Below are positions 23,978-37,814 of a stretch of 64,000 bases of DNA, one piece after another. Each line of letters opens with the position of its first letter. The first letter of the stretch is position 1. Both the position numbers and the translations under genes were made by a program. This stretch comes from Flammula alnicola. Its lineage: Eukaryota; Basidiomycota; Agaricomycetes; Agaricales; Strophariaceae. The DNA is taken from NCBI GenBank assembly GCA_015499995.1, contig JADNRV010000013.1, positions 434,001 through 498,000 on the forward strand, read 5' to 3'. The notes below the pieces were generated by a model that was not told the origin of the DNA, searched no databases, and saw only the letters and a list, made by a program, of their open reading frames with translations.

Positions 23978-25458
23978 TCACGCTTTCTTGTTAGCTTGGA
24001 TTTGGTTATTCACCACGACTCCAACAATAATACCGATGACGGCGAGAAGAATAAGTGTGATGAAGAAGCAAATCCACCGCTTTTTTCGCGCAGCACGAGC
24101 CGAGGCCACTGCCTTATCGGTATATTGCAACCTGGCAGGAGTTGTCAGCACATCGCTCCGACTACAGGCGACGAGCACTTACCCAGCTTCTGTGTCCTTC
24201 TCAACTCCACCTGCTTGCGTTTGGATAACATTGATAGTCTCGTCTTGCTGTTCCACGAGAACGCTCATCTGCATGACGTCACGAATTAGCAACGATAACT
24301 GGCCCAAGGTAAACATGCCACTGACGTCGTTGAATAGTTGGGCCAACTCAGCCAGGGTCCTTTCAATACGCTTGATATCTTCATGCCGCTCTTGGACCTC
24401 CCGATAAGCTGCTTGTGAACTCGTATAACGGGAGTTCATCAGCTACACACGACCAATGTCAGTCTATCATCATTACCATGATGGCGCGTGGAACTGACCG
24501 CTTGACTGAAAATTTGTCCACCTTGCTCATCATTAACGACAGCGCGAATTTCCTCTGGTGTTGCATCAGGTTTGACTACACGTGGTGTCAGTGCGTGCCT
24601 TGCGGACAGATTATCTCAATATAAAAGGAACTGACCAATCTTGAACTGTCTTTCCATACGTTGCTTGTATTTTGTGCGGTATTGCTGCTCCACAGACTGA
24701 TAGTTTTGAATGGCTTCCACAAACTTGGATTTGACGAAGGCAGCCTGCTCATTTTGTCAGCAACCGTGGAGGCGTGTAACAACAAGATATTCACTTGTTG
24801 CTTCTTGATCTGACCATCGCGACCTGACCCTCCTTGAGCTTCTAGGGCCTTCACGCGACGCTTGAGAGTTGCGCTGAGTGCACTGGTATCCTCGACGAGT
24901 TCGTCCAATTGAGCAGCATTTCGTTGAGCGGCAACATCGTCCATGTTGTTCAGTGACCGTGAGTGAAGATCACTAATTCGCTTGATGTTCTCATTGAACG
25001 CTTGCATACTGTCTTGGATAGAAGAAATCTGGACACGATTGCAAGTTTGCACATAAGCCGTGCGTAGAGACCGGACATGTGGTATCTCAAGAAACTGACC
25101 TCGCTATAGAACGCGGCCATATCCCCTCCTGCCCCACCTGTTGGTGTCGACGGAGCTAGATGTGACCTGCTATCTCTCACATCAGCCATTTCGTATGAGC
25201 GGTCATCTTGTTGGGCGTATGGGTTCGCCCTGCGACTTTGGTACCCATTTCCCCCGTTCCCCGACGCCTGCGTCGGATACGAGTTCCTATTGAAGAGATG
25301 TTGACCAAACACAACTTTTAGACAAAGTTCTGACACTCACGAGCCCATATTCCCTTGCTGTTGAGCCTGGTCGACCACAAAGAAACAGTAAGATACGAAT
25401 GAATTCCATGGAAATGGTTGATACTGACCCTCATTGCGGCAAGCCTGTCTCTGGCCAT
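23978..25458 (-). CDS. SSO1: plasma-membrane t-SNARE syntaxin (Sso1/2-like)
   Basis: Qa-SNARE that drives exocytic vesicle fusion at the plasma membrane. The ATG at 25458 starts MARDRLAAM, and a Gly/Asn/Tyr-rich N-terminus leads into the Habc three-helix bundle (DSMQAFNENIKRISDLHSRS, then DELVEDTSALSATLKRRVK). The SNARE motif runs from ERTLAELAQLFND across an intron to MSVLVEQQDETINVI, where the second Gln of EQQDE is the zero-layer residue. A basic juxtamembrane patch ARKKRW precedes the C-terminal anchor (FFITLILLAVIGIIVGVVV). At least eight exons; the intron interrupting the SNARE motif (about 24290-24345) reads open and could be missed. The stop is at 23978-23980. Family assignment is secure; SSO1 is used as the generic fungal symbol. 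Confidence 0.9.
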
Positions 25459-25848
25459 TTTTATTGATTTGTGTAGTTTGTTATCGTTATGAAATTAGAT
25501 GAGAAAGAAGAGAGATAGAGAGGGGACTGAGTGTCGAGTAGGAGATGTGCGTGGAAGCAGTGGAACGGGCACTAACACCTGTGACAGTGCTGGAGAAAGA
25601 TGGCTGTACAGGGCGGCATAAACACTGCCAAATACTATCACTGGTTCCGCCATACTACTTAGTTGAATCATTCGATGCTGCGCGTGGGGCGTCAGCTGCG
25701 TATATTATTGACTATGGAACAGCCTTCGGAGAATGATTTCTGGAATACGAAATTCTATCTACGATGCATAATCTCCTATGTATGATACATTCTTGTGAAC
25801 GGACGAGTTCTGGTCATTCATAATGACCATTTTACATCCGTTTCCTTT
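25459..25848. other. promoter region of the syntaxin gene
   Basis: Upstream flank of the syntaxin start and 3' flank of argininosuccinate lyase. No coding feature recognised. Confidence 0.5.
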
Positions 25849-27606
<1,758 letters not shown>

Positions 27607-27985
27607 CGTGAATTGTAGGTGAGGAAGCGAATGGCAAACTTGTTTTTCAGGGTACTGTATTTTTGGACGCGACAGTGACTCACGTCACTTTATGGGGTTC
27701 GGCTAATTCGGCCGTAAAGTCTAAAGTGGCCTGCGTGTGTTGTCATACCCATCCTAAAGGCCTAACAGTGTAACAACCTCATCAGACCAAGGCTTGGGTT
27801 GACGAAAGGGCCAAGGCAACCTCCTTGATCTTCCTTGCCTATCGAAGTCGCAATTTCCCAACTCTCGAGGCCGCGGCACTCAGCACTTGACGTGTGCACA
27901 ACATATACGGCCTCTCGGGTCCTTGCACCAAGATTATCGCTTAAATCGCTCTGTTGAGCAGTTACACCACCTCTTCAAGCTTTCG
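27607..27985. other. divergent promoter region
   Basis: 379 bp between the divergent starts of argininosuccinate lyase (27606) and the MFS carrier (27986). No exon recognised. Confidence 0.5.
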
Positions 27986-29752
27986 ATGATTCGTCGTCTG
28001 CAAATGCGACAGTGGTCGCTATGCTTTTCCATTGCCCTAAACTCGTACGTGTTGTCCGATTCATATTTTGGACGAAGTGATTGACGAAAACGGCTAGGTT
28101 CTGCGCAGGAGGGATGTTCACGTTCCCTCTCATATCCCCAGCATTGGCTACTCACTACAAACTGAGTCAACCTCATTTGACAACCATAATCCTGGCGTAA
28201 GGAATATCCAAATCTTCGCAATTACATATTTCTCATCACGACAATACATAGTGGGATGATGAGCCAATATCCGGTCGCGGTTATCGTTGGATCACTCAAT
28301 GACCAGCACGGACCTGCTACATGCACGCTTATCGCAGCAGCACTGTTTTCTACTGGATTCGGTGGATTTTCATGGGAAATATACAACACTCCGAGCGATC
28401 TTCCAGTTTCTCAAGCTTCATTTTATCGACTAGTCTTTTGCTTCCTGTTAGTTGGCCTTGGAACGGTGTTTTCGTACGTGTCTCACTATTTTAATCCCTC
28501 CTATATATCCCTGACTTACACCGCTAGATATTGCTCGTCCTTATTTGCGGCTTCCAAGTATTTCCCAAATCACATCGGACTGGCTTCGGGTGCCACCATG
28601 GCTCTATTCGGACTTTCGCCGTTGTTTTACTCCGTCATTGCAACAACATTTTTCATGGATCCGACAACTGGACTGTTAAACGTTGTTTCTTTCACGGCCT
28701 TCCTGGCTCTCACGACTGGCTTCGTCTACATTCCTGGGTGGCTCAATCTGCGACGGTTTCCAATCAATTCGACTGGTGGAATTGAACCTAATTCAAGCCA
28801 TGTTGAAGGAGCTATCGCTGCAGAAACAACACCACTTCTGGCTTCCGAGTCTACAGAGCATCCCAGCGGACGGCCCTTGGATCCTACCGTCGGTGAATTA
28901 CTGAAGAAAGTTGATTTCTGGCTACTTGCCATCTTCTGTATTTTCACTCTAGGAATGGTATGTGATTCTCTCTATATCCTTCCTTTCGTACTGATCTTTA
29001 TTTGATAGTCTGAAATGGTGATCTCCAATATTGGCACCCTTTCCGAATCCCTTCCGCCACCTCCATATGAGTTAACGTCAGGCCGATCCATCGCTAGCTC
29101 TTCTGCTGCGTTCCAAGTCAAGCTCATATCGGTTGCCAATACTCTATCTCGTATTTTCGTCGGACCACTGGCAGATCTTGTTTCGCCCGTCCCTGGTTAT
29201 CTATCAACGGGAGTTCAGACTTTCCCAAGGAAGCACGTAATCAGTCGATTTGCGTTTCTTTCTGGCGCGGCGACTTTGCTCTCGCTAACATTCCTCTGGA
29301 TGGAATTCGGTGTTCGGAGTCAAGCTCAGCTGTGGGCCCTCAGGTAGTGATACTCTTCTAAATCAAGTTTTACACCTCTAATTCATGCCCTTAGTCTTGG
29401 AACTGGCCTCGGCTACAGCACTGTCTTTACGGTCCTGTGAGTTGATACCCGACATGGCCTATACTAAAGGACGTCTTCTAACCTTTATCACAGACCCAGC
29501 CTAATTTCATCTCTATGGGGTTTACAACATTTAGGAAGAAACTTTGGCGTCCTAATGTACGCGCCATTCACAGGGACGCCGATTTTTTCGTACCTGTATG
29601 CACTTATCTCGGCTTCGCACACTCAAGGAGGGGAGCCGATATGCAAGGGCCGACCATGCTGGCAATTGACGTTTTCTCTGGGAATTGCAACTTCGATCAT
29701 GGCGCTGTTCATCAGTCTTACTCTGTGGAGGCGTTGGCGCGGTAAAATCTAA
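27986..29752 (+). CDS. Mch1-like MFS transporter
   Basis: Major-facilitator protein of the Mch1/nodulin-like type, an intracellular (probably vacuolar) carrier whose substrate is not established. Seven exons give 481 aa: 27986-28044, 28098-28196, 28252-28473, 28528-28957, 29009-29343, 29395-29436 and 29494-29752. The first two exons are short, but they are needed to supply helix 1 (NSFCAGGMFTFPLISPAL) and the loop to helix 2. The first six-helix bundle has GGFSWEIY and LASGATMALFGLSPLFYS. A central hydrophilic loop contains ETTPLLASE. The second bundle includes NTLSRIFVGPLADLVSP, a conserved Mch1-type motif, and LGRNFGVLMYAP. Twelve hydrophobic segments can be counted. An in-frame ATG at 28256 would drop helix 1 and is unlikely to be the real start. 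Confidence 0.85.
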
Positions 29753-30464
29753 TGCTGAAATCTAATACTGAAACGAAGGTCAGTCAGTACTGTTAACATT
29801 TGGAACTAGCTAACCTCCAATGCTTAAAGTTACAATAGTTGGCATTTTAAATATATTCTTCCATGTGTACATTAGTAGTCTAGCATTTCCAGGGTCTCTG
29901 CATCTTGACCCTTCTTTGTTTAACGCCCCGCATCAGCACAGGTCATTGAATTGCATACCCTATGTATACGTATACTTATAAGTACCCCGACGTGGACTGT
30001 ATCTAATCACCGTTCTCTGTTGCCCTTTTTGGCATTGATTCCTTTACCTGGTTCGGAATTACTTCTGTGAAATTGAATTTACCCCCTCCGTTTCAGTTTT
30101 CCGACTTCTGGTCATGGTCTGTATATGCCTTCTATCCTTATGAATCAACAGCAGCTCATTCGTGTATGTAAAGGCGTACTTAAACTTGGATAGTAGCCTC
30201 GGCCCGACTATGCAATGTGTATGACACCATCAAACTTAACACCCATCATGATCCCCACAACTTGAAGATAACCACACCCTTCGGGATTTGGTTTCCAGCG
30301 CGCCTCTACTTATATAAAGAGGTGTCCAGGTGCTCTTTATTTTTTTCGCGTCAGAGGATCTTCCAAACTGATACTCCATTCGCTGTGCCAGAGCCCAACT
30401 TTCCGCACTTCATCTACTATACCGAACTTGAAGAACGGCTAAAGGCTAAACTGTTCGAGATATC
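29753..30464. other. intergenic region and AIG1 promoter
   Basis: 3' flank of the MFS gene and 5' flank of the AIG1-like gene. A plus-strand open stretch at 30217-30477 overlaps the AIG1 start codon in another frame and is most likely 5' leader. Confidence 0.5.
30311..30319 (+). promoter_or_regulatory. TATA box of the AIG1-like gene
   Basis: TATATAAAG about 150 bp upstream of the ATG at 30465, followed by a T-rich stretch. Confidence 0.4.
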
Positions 30465-31383
30465 ATGTCTAGCCTGAACAGATTTTATGCAGCAATCCTT
30501 CATGGGGTAGCTGCAAATGTCATGTATCAAGGATTCAAAAGCATACACAACCTGCCAATAGACGAAGTCATGAGCAAGCAGTATGGGGGTCATTTTCAGT
30601 ACCTCACTATACAAGGGTATGTAAGCTGCTACACTTTCACGTCTTGGAGCAACCGACAAATTTCCTGTTCCTCAGGCTATCGTTAGCTTGCCTTTCAATG
30701 ATGTTGGGAATGGTAACTGACTTGTTTCCACAGCTCACGAGTGAGTTCCCGTCCTCGAATATTATATTCTTTCAGATATCATGTACAATTCACTGAGCTT
30801 ATTTACAGGCGTGAAATTTGCGAAACGATATCTCACGATTGTTGCTATGCCTGTGCGTCTCGTTTTCAACCCTCAATCCTTTCCCAAGCTGAAATGTAAA
30901 AACAGCTTTCTGTAGTCGTTTCACTCATCTATTGGTCTCTCTTGCTTTTGTTCCCAAAGCTCATCATACCACAAGTCATGTCAGAATCTTCTTCATCTGC
31001 AACCGCGCCCGTGCTCTTTCGCCTGCCACTTTCTGTGGATCTATCATTGCATGCGGCTCCTGCAGTGTCCCTCATGCTGGATTTCTTCCTCTTCGAGGCA
31101 AAATATAACAAGAGGGATGTCCGAGTCGCTGCACCGATTGCTGTAGTTGCCTTTGCTCTGTGGTATTGCATTTGGGTGGAATATTGTGGCAAAATGAACA
31201 AAGGAGTTTGTGAGTTTATCCCTCTTTTGATTCTTACATTTACACAGAATATTGACGTAACATCGTCCAGTTCCCTACCCTTTTTTGACCGAAAATACCC
31301 AACCAGTTCGAATTGGTATCTATATCGGAGCTATTATCCTGTCGCTTTCCTCATTCAGGCTCATCAATAGTCTACGCCGTTGA
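30465..31383 (+). CDS. FAR-17a/AIG1-like membrane hydrolase
   Basis: AIG1/ADTRP-family multi-pass membrane protein. In animals these are threonine hydrolases acting on fatty-acid esters of hydroxy fatty acids. Five exons give 225 aa: 30465-30616, 30676-30740, 30809-30852, 30906-31209 and 31271-31383. The catalytic Thr is T48 in FQYLTIQG and the catalytic His is H136 in SVDLSLHAAP. Around them are the family motifs SLIYWSLLLLFP, VEYC and FPYPFL, with six hydrophobic segments. The fourth exon's acceptor (AACAG at 30901-30905) was chosen because it restores the helix reading SVVVSLIYW. Substrate in fungi is not known, so a role in lipid-ester turnover is inference from the animal enzymes. Confidence 0.85.
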
Positions 31384-32244
31384 ATAGTATCGTATACCCC
31401 AAATCCATCTAATATATCCGGAATCTTACAATGAACTTATCAATTTAACACAGGAATCTTCAACTCGTTTCATGTTTATACATTCCTCACAACTCAAACG
31501 GAAGTCGATCTATCCGCTAATGGTCATCGCGTGCATCCCAGTTGCAGAGTTGCGCCACACTTTAGCGTTACACGATCATTCTCTCGGAGTGTTGCAGTTC
31601 AAGTTGGAACTTGCAGAATCCAGGAGACAATCAGAAGCGGCATCACGTTCGCATCCATGCCCGAGCATATCCATGGACATGAACCAAACTAGCCTCCCCA
31701 AATGCGGTCCGAGCGTCTTGTGAGCTTTGACGAAAAAAAGGGGATATACCCGATATACATATGACCGCACCAAGAAGGGAGAACTTATATATGGACTATC
31801 CCCGTCTATCCCAACCTACCAAGTCAATAAAAGCCTCCTAAAACATGTTAACAGCTTTCCGTGCTGGTTTGACTTGGGGAAGGGACTGCATCAGGTAGCT
31901 GCCTGTAGCTGCACCTCAGCATCAACGGAGTTGGGCAGCAATATCGAAAGGCCAACAAAGGGCAAAATCATCTCCAATACAAGTCGTAAAATAATTGTTT
32001 GTCAGGTTATTGTTATACAGGATTATACGCACGACTCATAAACAACTGAGAAAGTACTGGGAACATTTTGCTACATTTTGTGGTCGTTTTTTCAAGTCAG
32101 AGACTGGTGCTTACATAAGCCTACAGTTATTAATATTCGACTGCGAGTAACAGCTCTCCACGTAACTATCACCTCCCTGCTGGATGGTGGACTGGCACCA
32201 CAACCCACTCGCGTGTAAAGCTGTAAACCTGTGAACCGCGCGTG
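31384..32244. other. intergenic region, no supported gene
   Basis: Between the AIG1-like and PIG-H genes, both plus strand. A promoter-like TATATAT at about 31786 is followed by a CT-rich stretch, but no convincing coding exon lies just downstream. Open stretches at 31472-31723 and 31727-32041 show no domains. Confidence 0.4.
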
Positions 32245-33039
32245 ATGGAGCCTATGGAATCAATGGCGTCCGATTCCCCTGGCACTGGGCGACGGCAGTA
32301 TCCCCTGCATGCTCATCCGGAGTTTTCAATTCTTGAATATCCTGGTTACCGAGAGTACAGACTAGAGAGCCAAAAACCAGCAGACAAACAGTCATCTGCT
32401 TCCCGCAACCTGGCATCTTGGATTTCCGGACCATGGCTGTTCCTCGCTTTCTGTTGGCAAGCTGTGCATATTTAGACTATAGTCGAAGGACATTTCTCTA
32501 ACTCATAATTGCAAAGCTTGCAAAGCTACCGCGAAATTATGCCTACCCGGTCATCATTGGTTGTCTCATTCTGGTTATCAGGTCTGCCTTCTTCCGGGTT
32601 CTGTATGGTGGGTGGACACGTTTATCTGGTGGAACGTCTAATCTAATCAATTTACTAGAATCTGTAATTCTGCTGCCACCTCACGGCATTCAACTAGAGA
32701 CGTACCGAGGGTTCCCAAATATGCGGCCCTTCTTCGCCAGCAAGCGTTTTATATCGTCTACCAGCCTGCAGGACATCGTCATCAATGAGGGATTGAAAGG
32801 ATGGAATGTCCTCTATTATCTTGTTGCCATCAAGCGCAACAACCCTCAAGGCAGCGTTTTGGAAGTTGCATACGAGGTAGTTCATTCTCTTGCCCTTACA
32901 GTGAAAAGGAATAACATTTGCCCAGGATCTTTTGCCTTGCCATTCAATCCTTCTCCAAGTCCTCGAGGGTATACACGAACTCATTCTATCCAGTCCAACT
33001 AGAGCTCATAGCCTAGAACATGCCAATGTATCCCATTAA
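32245..33039 (+). CDS. GPI-GlcNAc transferase subunit PIG-H/Gpi15
   Basis: Subunit of the ER complex that transfers GlcNAc to phosphatidylinositol, the first step of GPI-anchor synthesis. Four exons; ATG at 32245. The N-terminal exon is hydrophilic and ends in a first helix (GPWLFLAFCW). The second exon completes the membrane hairpin (YPVIIGCLILVI). The third and fourth hold the PIG-H domain: SVILLPPHGIQLETYRG, then FISSTSLQDIVINEGLKGW, VLYYLVAIKR and the closing LLPCHSILLQVLEGIHELI. Two acceptor positions (both ending AAAG, near 32518-32526) are possible for the second exon, both in frame. The stop is at 33037-33039, 75 bp from the convergent IST1-TBC gene. Confidence 0.85.
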
Positions 33040-33113
33040 TTGTCATAAAATACAAGTCCATGGATGATGCGTGAAATGATGAAAGAATTTGTGGATGCAT
33101 AACGCCATAATCA

Positions 33114-36100
33114 TCAACGTAAGGAAGGGCCTTCTTCGCTTTCATATGCACTCAAGAGTTCGTCATAACCCTCGTCGTCACCTTCTTCAGCCGCACTTTC
33201 CCTCCGACTTCTCGGAATCTCTCGACTTTCGGTGGAGACTTTTCTAGCCCTGTGTCCAGTAGAGACTTTACGTGGTCGCTCTTCGTTGGTAATGGTATCC
33301 ATAGAAGATTTTCTCGGTCGTTCTTGGTCGTTTGAAGACAGTTTTCTTGGACGTCTCGATGATCGTGACAACCCAGGGGATACTGAGACATGATCATCCG
33401 AGTCGAAACTGCTTGCTTTTGGGGTCGTTATGCTTTCCTGGTCATCTGCAGGCCACTCAACGGTCAGTTTGGAAGGACTTGAAGTTTTCTGCTCGGCAGA
33501 TATCCGAGACCGTTGAGTGTCTTGAATTTGAAGGTTCGCTGGACGAGGATACCGTTTTGCCCGTACTCTAGGAGATCTCGCAGTTACTCCTATAGGAGTT
33601 GTAGGCAAACTGTTCTCTGAATCAGCGACGCCAGACCTTTTCCAAGAAGATTTTCTGGAGGGTGCTGGCAATTCGCTCGAAGTAGCATCAGAACTCTCTG
33701 ATTCTTTAGCTTCAGGTGACACAGTTCGTTGACTGTCCAGCGAAGTGCTTTCTTGAAGTGGGGATTTTGCAATTAAAGGAGGACTGTGGATATCGGATGA
33801 TGCAGATGAATTTCTTGATGATGGGCGTGATAGGCGCGCATGAGCTACATGAAAGTTGGGTGCCATCGGAGATATAGATCGTCGATTTAGGGCTACAATG
33901 CGACTAGAACTGTTGTCGGAGTCGTATTCTGACCTGCTGGACTTTGGAATACGTGCAAAGGCATCAGAGGGTGATAAAGACGACACCGAAGACTGGGAAT
34001 CTCGGTGGAAATGGTTCCGTTTTGCCCTCATTACATCCGCCCATTCATCGGTGTCAGGCGTTAACATGGCGCTTGTTGCGCTTGCAGATCGCGGGTGGCC
34101 GCTGGATTTTCTGCGGCCAGAAATTATAGGACTGCCGGAATTAAGCACGAGGGGCTTTGGCACAGATTTCATAGGTACTAAAGGTGGAGAACGCATTGAA
34201 ATAAGTGTCTTGGTCTTTTCTAAAAATCCTGCACTGTGTAGAGGCGAGAGTGCCTGGGGGGTCTGCGCCGATGGTTTCTTGGGTGGAAGCGGAGGAGAAA
34301 ATATTCCCGGCGAGTCGAAAAATGGTATAGAGCCGCGTGTTCGACTTGAAATGGATTCAAGTTGTGATAAATGTTCTGTCTCTGTTGCATTGGGTGCAGA
34401 ATGCTCGGTAGGCGCATTCTGCGTATTCATGCCCCATGAACCCAAAAAACCCCTGGCACGCCAGTTTGTACCGACCTTGGAAAGTGTAGCAACGGTATCG
34501 GAGCCTTTTAACTTTTCAGCATAACTCCAAATATTAGAAGATGCCTGGGAATTTGGTGGAGATTGAGTTTGTTTGCTTTGGATGTTAGCGGCGATGTCGA
34601 CTGGCGCGGGGGGTTCTGGTGACGGTGGTATAGATGGGACCTCATCTTCCATAGCGGTTTGATTTGTTATCCCTCTCCAAAAGGTGTTTGAGATCTGAGA
34701 AGCCAAAGTAGATTGGGTAGTTGCTGACGTCTCTGTTTCGTCGCTATCGGTGTAGTCACTACTGAGCCGTTTGTTGCTTTCTGCAGGGGGTTCGGTTGCG
34801 GAAGTCTGCCGCTGATGTGTTAAACCTCTCCACACATTGACTTTAAAGCGAGCGCCCAAACTGAGTGTAGGTTGCTGGGCATTGACAGATTCTTGTTCGC
34901 GGCGTTGGGCTAGTTCATATGCAGTTTGCAGAATTCGTTCGATGCCTCCTACACGTTTCGGATCGTAGAGCTGAAGGAAAGATAATGCTTCCATAAATGA
35001 GTCTTGAGATTGCCCTGGCACCAGAGGCAACTGTGGAACATATTCTACTTCGTCGGTCCACAAGCTGCGTGTGCTCTGGCCAACTTTACCGAGCCTGAAA
35101 TATTAATTATTACTGTGAAATTACCCATGTCAAGAACTTAAATACCTATATAGGTGGTTCTTGGCTCGAAGGAGCATACTAGTGCAAATGTCGAGCAAGT
35201 AATCGAGCTTTGGGTTCAAGCTCCTTTCCCGCGGTGGTTGACAGAACAGGACATCCCAGACCAGAAACAATGAAGATAGTGGCAGTGTATGGGTGAGTAT
35301 TGGCATCAACCATCGGCTAAAGTTTAAAGAGAAAATAAGCAAGACATCGGAACATGGAAAACGGAAAAGGACAAACTATGAGTAGTGCGGCAAAGATGGG
35401 TCTAAACCTGAATCTTCCTGGGATTGGAGGTCAGCACTTCGGACAAAGAGAATGAAAGGAATGTCCTCACCAGATGGGTTTGAAACTCGGCATCTGCCCA
35501 GGATAAACGGTCGCTGAATTTCTTCATCCAAAGATGACCTTCGTCGTCCTCTAACCCAGCAAATTCTGCCACCACTGCCTCCAATAACCAGAAAGTATCG
35601 GCTTCCACGTGTGCCAGATCTTCCGCGTCTACTTCTTGCAATAAAACGGAATAGAGTGGAACCAAAACAGATGGAGTGTGATAGGACATGCTTCCAGGGT
35701 TGATCGTATTGTGTAGGTAGGCTAAGCGGAGTAGTGAAGAGCAATGTTGCGGATGAGCAGTTCCAAAGATACGTTTCCGAGACGGCAGCAGGGTCGTGGA
35801 AGTCGTTTGGCTCTCGGAGCGGGTTGAATCTGAGGAAGTCAGCGAGATGCCAGGAGTAACATCCTCCTCGGGTTCAAGGCGAATCTCTGGCGTTGGAGCA
35901 AGATGGGATCCCTCTTTGTCCTCGTTTTGGAGAACCTTCAATCGAGTTTCAAGTATTCGCGCATACGGTATTCGGACGTCTTCAGGCACTCCTTCGTTGA
36001 GAGGACATTGGGCAAATGTTTCAGGTTCATCTTCGATCAGGGCGAAGACACTTCGTGGTAGGCCAGAGAGTTGCTTATACGCCTCAAGAAGTGTTTCATC

Positions 36101-37274
36101 CGAAGGAGAAGGTCCTACGGAAGGCCGCGAGAATGGTTCTAGCAATCGTCGTACAAGATCCTTAAAATAATCGATTAATCGTTTGAGGGGGGTTGGTTAT
36201 AATAACAGGGTGACTTACATAATATGCATCTCTCTGCTTGATTATTTCAGGCTTCCATGATGCCTTGACTTCGGGAAGGATTCCAAGTAAAAGTCTACGC
36301 AACTGCATGAGAAGATGTTAAAAAATATCTAGTTGAAACTTACTTCCAGATCCTGGGGCGAAGCCAGGCCGGTTCATCAGGTATACCTAAGGTATGATGA
36401 ATTATCGTTTCAAGAGAATGGTTCATTCCACGAACCTTGTACGCAGAGCTTCCGTAAACGAGACAGATCAACTTGAGGGCTAGCCTCGGGGTCCAGAAAT
36501 TCTGAGAGGACATTGACACTGCTAATGATCAGCTAAAAGTGTCACGAAGAAATATTGAATACGGACATAGACTGGCGCGGAGGGACTGGTGTCCATGATA
36601 CACCATAACTTTGAGCAATGTCGTGCATATAGGAATCTAGTTGGAACGCCGACGGGACTGGTATTGAGATAGCCTTGAATACGCGCTCAGATACCTGTTG
36701 GTCCTTATTTCCAATAGCAGAGCGCGCGAAGTCGGGCCCTAGACGTTGTACAAGAAAGCTGCGAGTCACATCGAGATCTAATAGCGAATTAAAGAATATA
36801 CGAGGTGTCGAAATAACGATCAAGTACCTTTCGAATGGACGTGAGGAGCGGCATAGATTATCGTGGATGTAGCTTCTATCATTACAGGACTCGGAAAGAT
36901 ACTGGATTCCACCATTTAGCTTGGCCGGTCACATACACTGACTTGACAATGAGCTCCTTTACGTACCCCCGTTCTAATTCTTGAAAGTGTTCCTGTAGAA
37001 TGCCAAGTTGCATTTCGAGTTCCTCAAGGAGATCTCCATAAGCCTCATCCATGATCAACTTTTCAGCTTTTTCGCGAGCTAGCGGGACATTGCCTCGTTG
37101 AATCAGAGTTGCGATATCCGTGCGTGTGATATTAGCTTGCGAATCAATTGTGGCTTGCACCTGTCCTAGTCTCTGGGACGCGAGGCGGAGCTGCGACTAG
37201 AACTTTGTCAGACTTCTGTCCAGCGAATTTGAACGGAAGCAAACCTTGGCAGCGGCAGGTTCCCACTTGATCAT
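33114..37274 (-). CDS. IST1-domain and TBC-domain fusion protein
   Basis: Reads as one gene joining an ESCRT-III regulator domain to a Rab-GAP-type domain. The ATG at 37274 gives MIKWEPAAAK, spliced to SQLRLASQRLGQVQ and then the full IST1 domain, with NVPLAREKAEKLI, GPDFARSAIGNKD and HDIAQSYGVSWTP (about residues 10-185). An intron at about 36575-36527 joins this in phase to SVNVLSEFLDPEASPQVDL and RLRKLC, the usual opening of a TBC domain. Then follow GIPDEPAWLRPRIWKLLLG, HVEADTFWLLEAVV, SYRWLMPILTHTLPLSS and LVWDVLF. A Ser-rich disordered tail of about 640 residues ends at 33114. The TBC arginine-finger IxxDxxR and glutamine-finger YxQG motifs are not visible; the latter position reads SYHTP. 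If the genes were separate, TBC would have no upstream ATG outside IST1 coding DNA. Confidence 0.75.
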
Positions 37275-37814
37275 TAGAGACACCACAGTTACAATCAAGA
37301 AGGGTTTGAAGGCGAGTTGTCTGAAGGTCGGAGGATAAGGGGGCAGGATGCTCGGTGGTTCTGTGCTCGCCGCTAACTATAAAGAAATGGTGCTGGGCGG
37401 CCTCAAAGGCTGCGTGCTGTTTGAGCAGTCGGACATTCAGGGACACGTCCGAATCTGTGAACTTTGCTCAAAATCCTTGATGAGCACGTGGGAATCGAAA
37501 CGATTGAGTTAGTCAGTCACATTTATTCTCAATTCTCAATTGATGACTGAGTACTATACCTCCACCAATTGTTATAATATTTCTCTAACATGGCGTGCAA
37601 TAGATATCGTAGAACATCAACACCTCCGTCTAGTTTTCTTACTTATTTACAATACACGTCTACTATAAAAATTACATTACGAATACATTGAATATCTTCC
37701 TCTAACTGGCCATGAGCCCACTGGCATCAACCCAAGACAGAGAACTTAATTTGGACGACTTCCAGGTGAAGGGTTTCCATTGTTCTACAGCTCAAGGATG
37801 GTGTTCCGAGTCAT
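37275..37814. other. intergenic region, no gene seen
   Basis: Promoter of the IST1-TBC gene and 3' flank of the fourth MARVEL-like gene. The open stretch upstream of 37274 is leader and intron sequence. Confidence 0.5.

Noticed and set aside
36380..36430. Alternative ATG (MNHSLETIIHH) as a separate TBC gene start
   Set aside because: It lies within what reads as an intron; using it would discard the conserved RLRKLC opening of the TBC domain.
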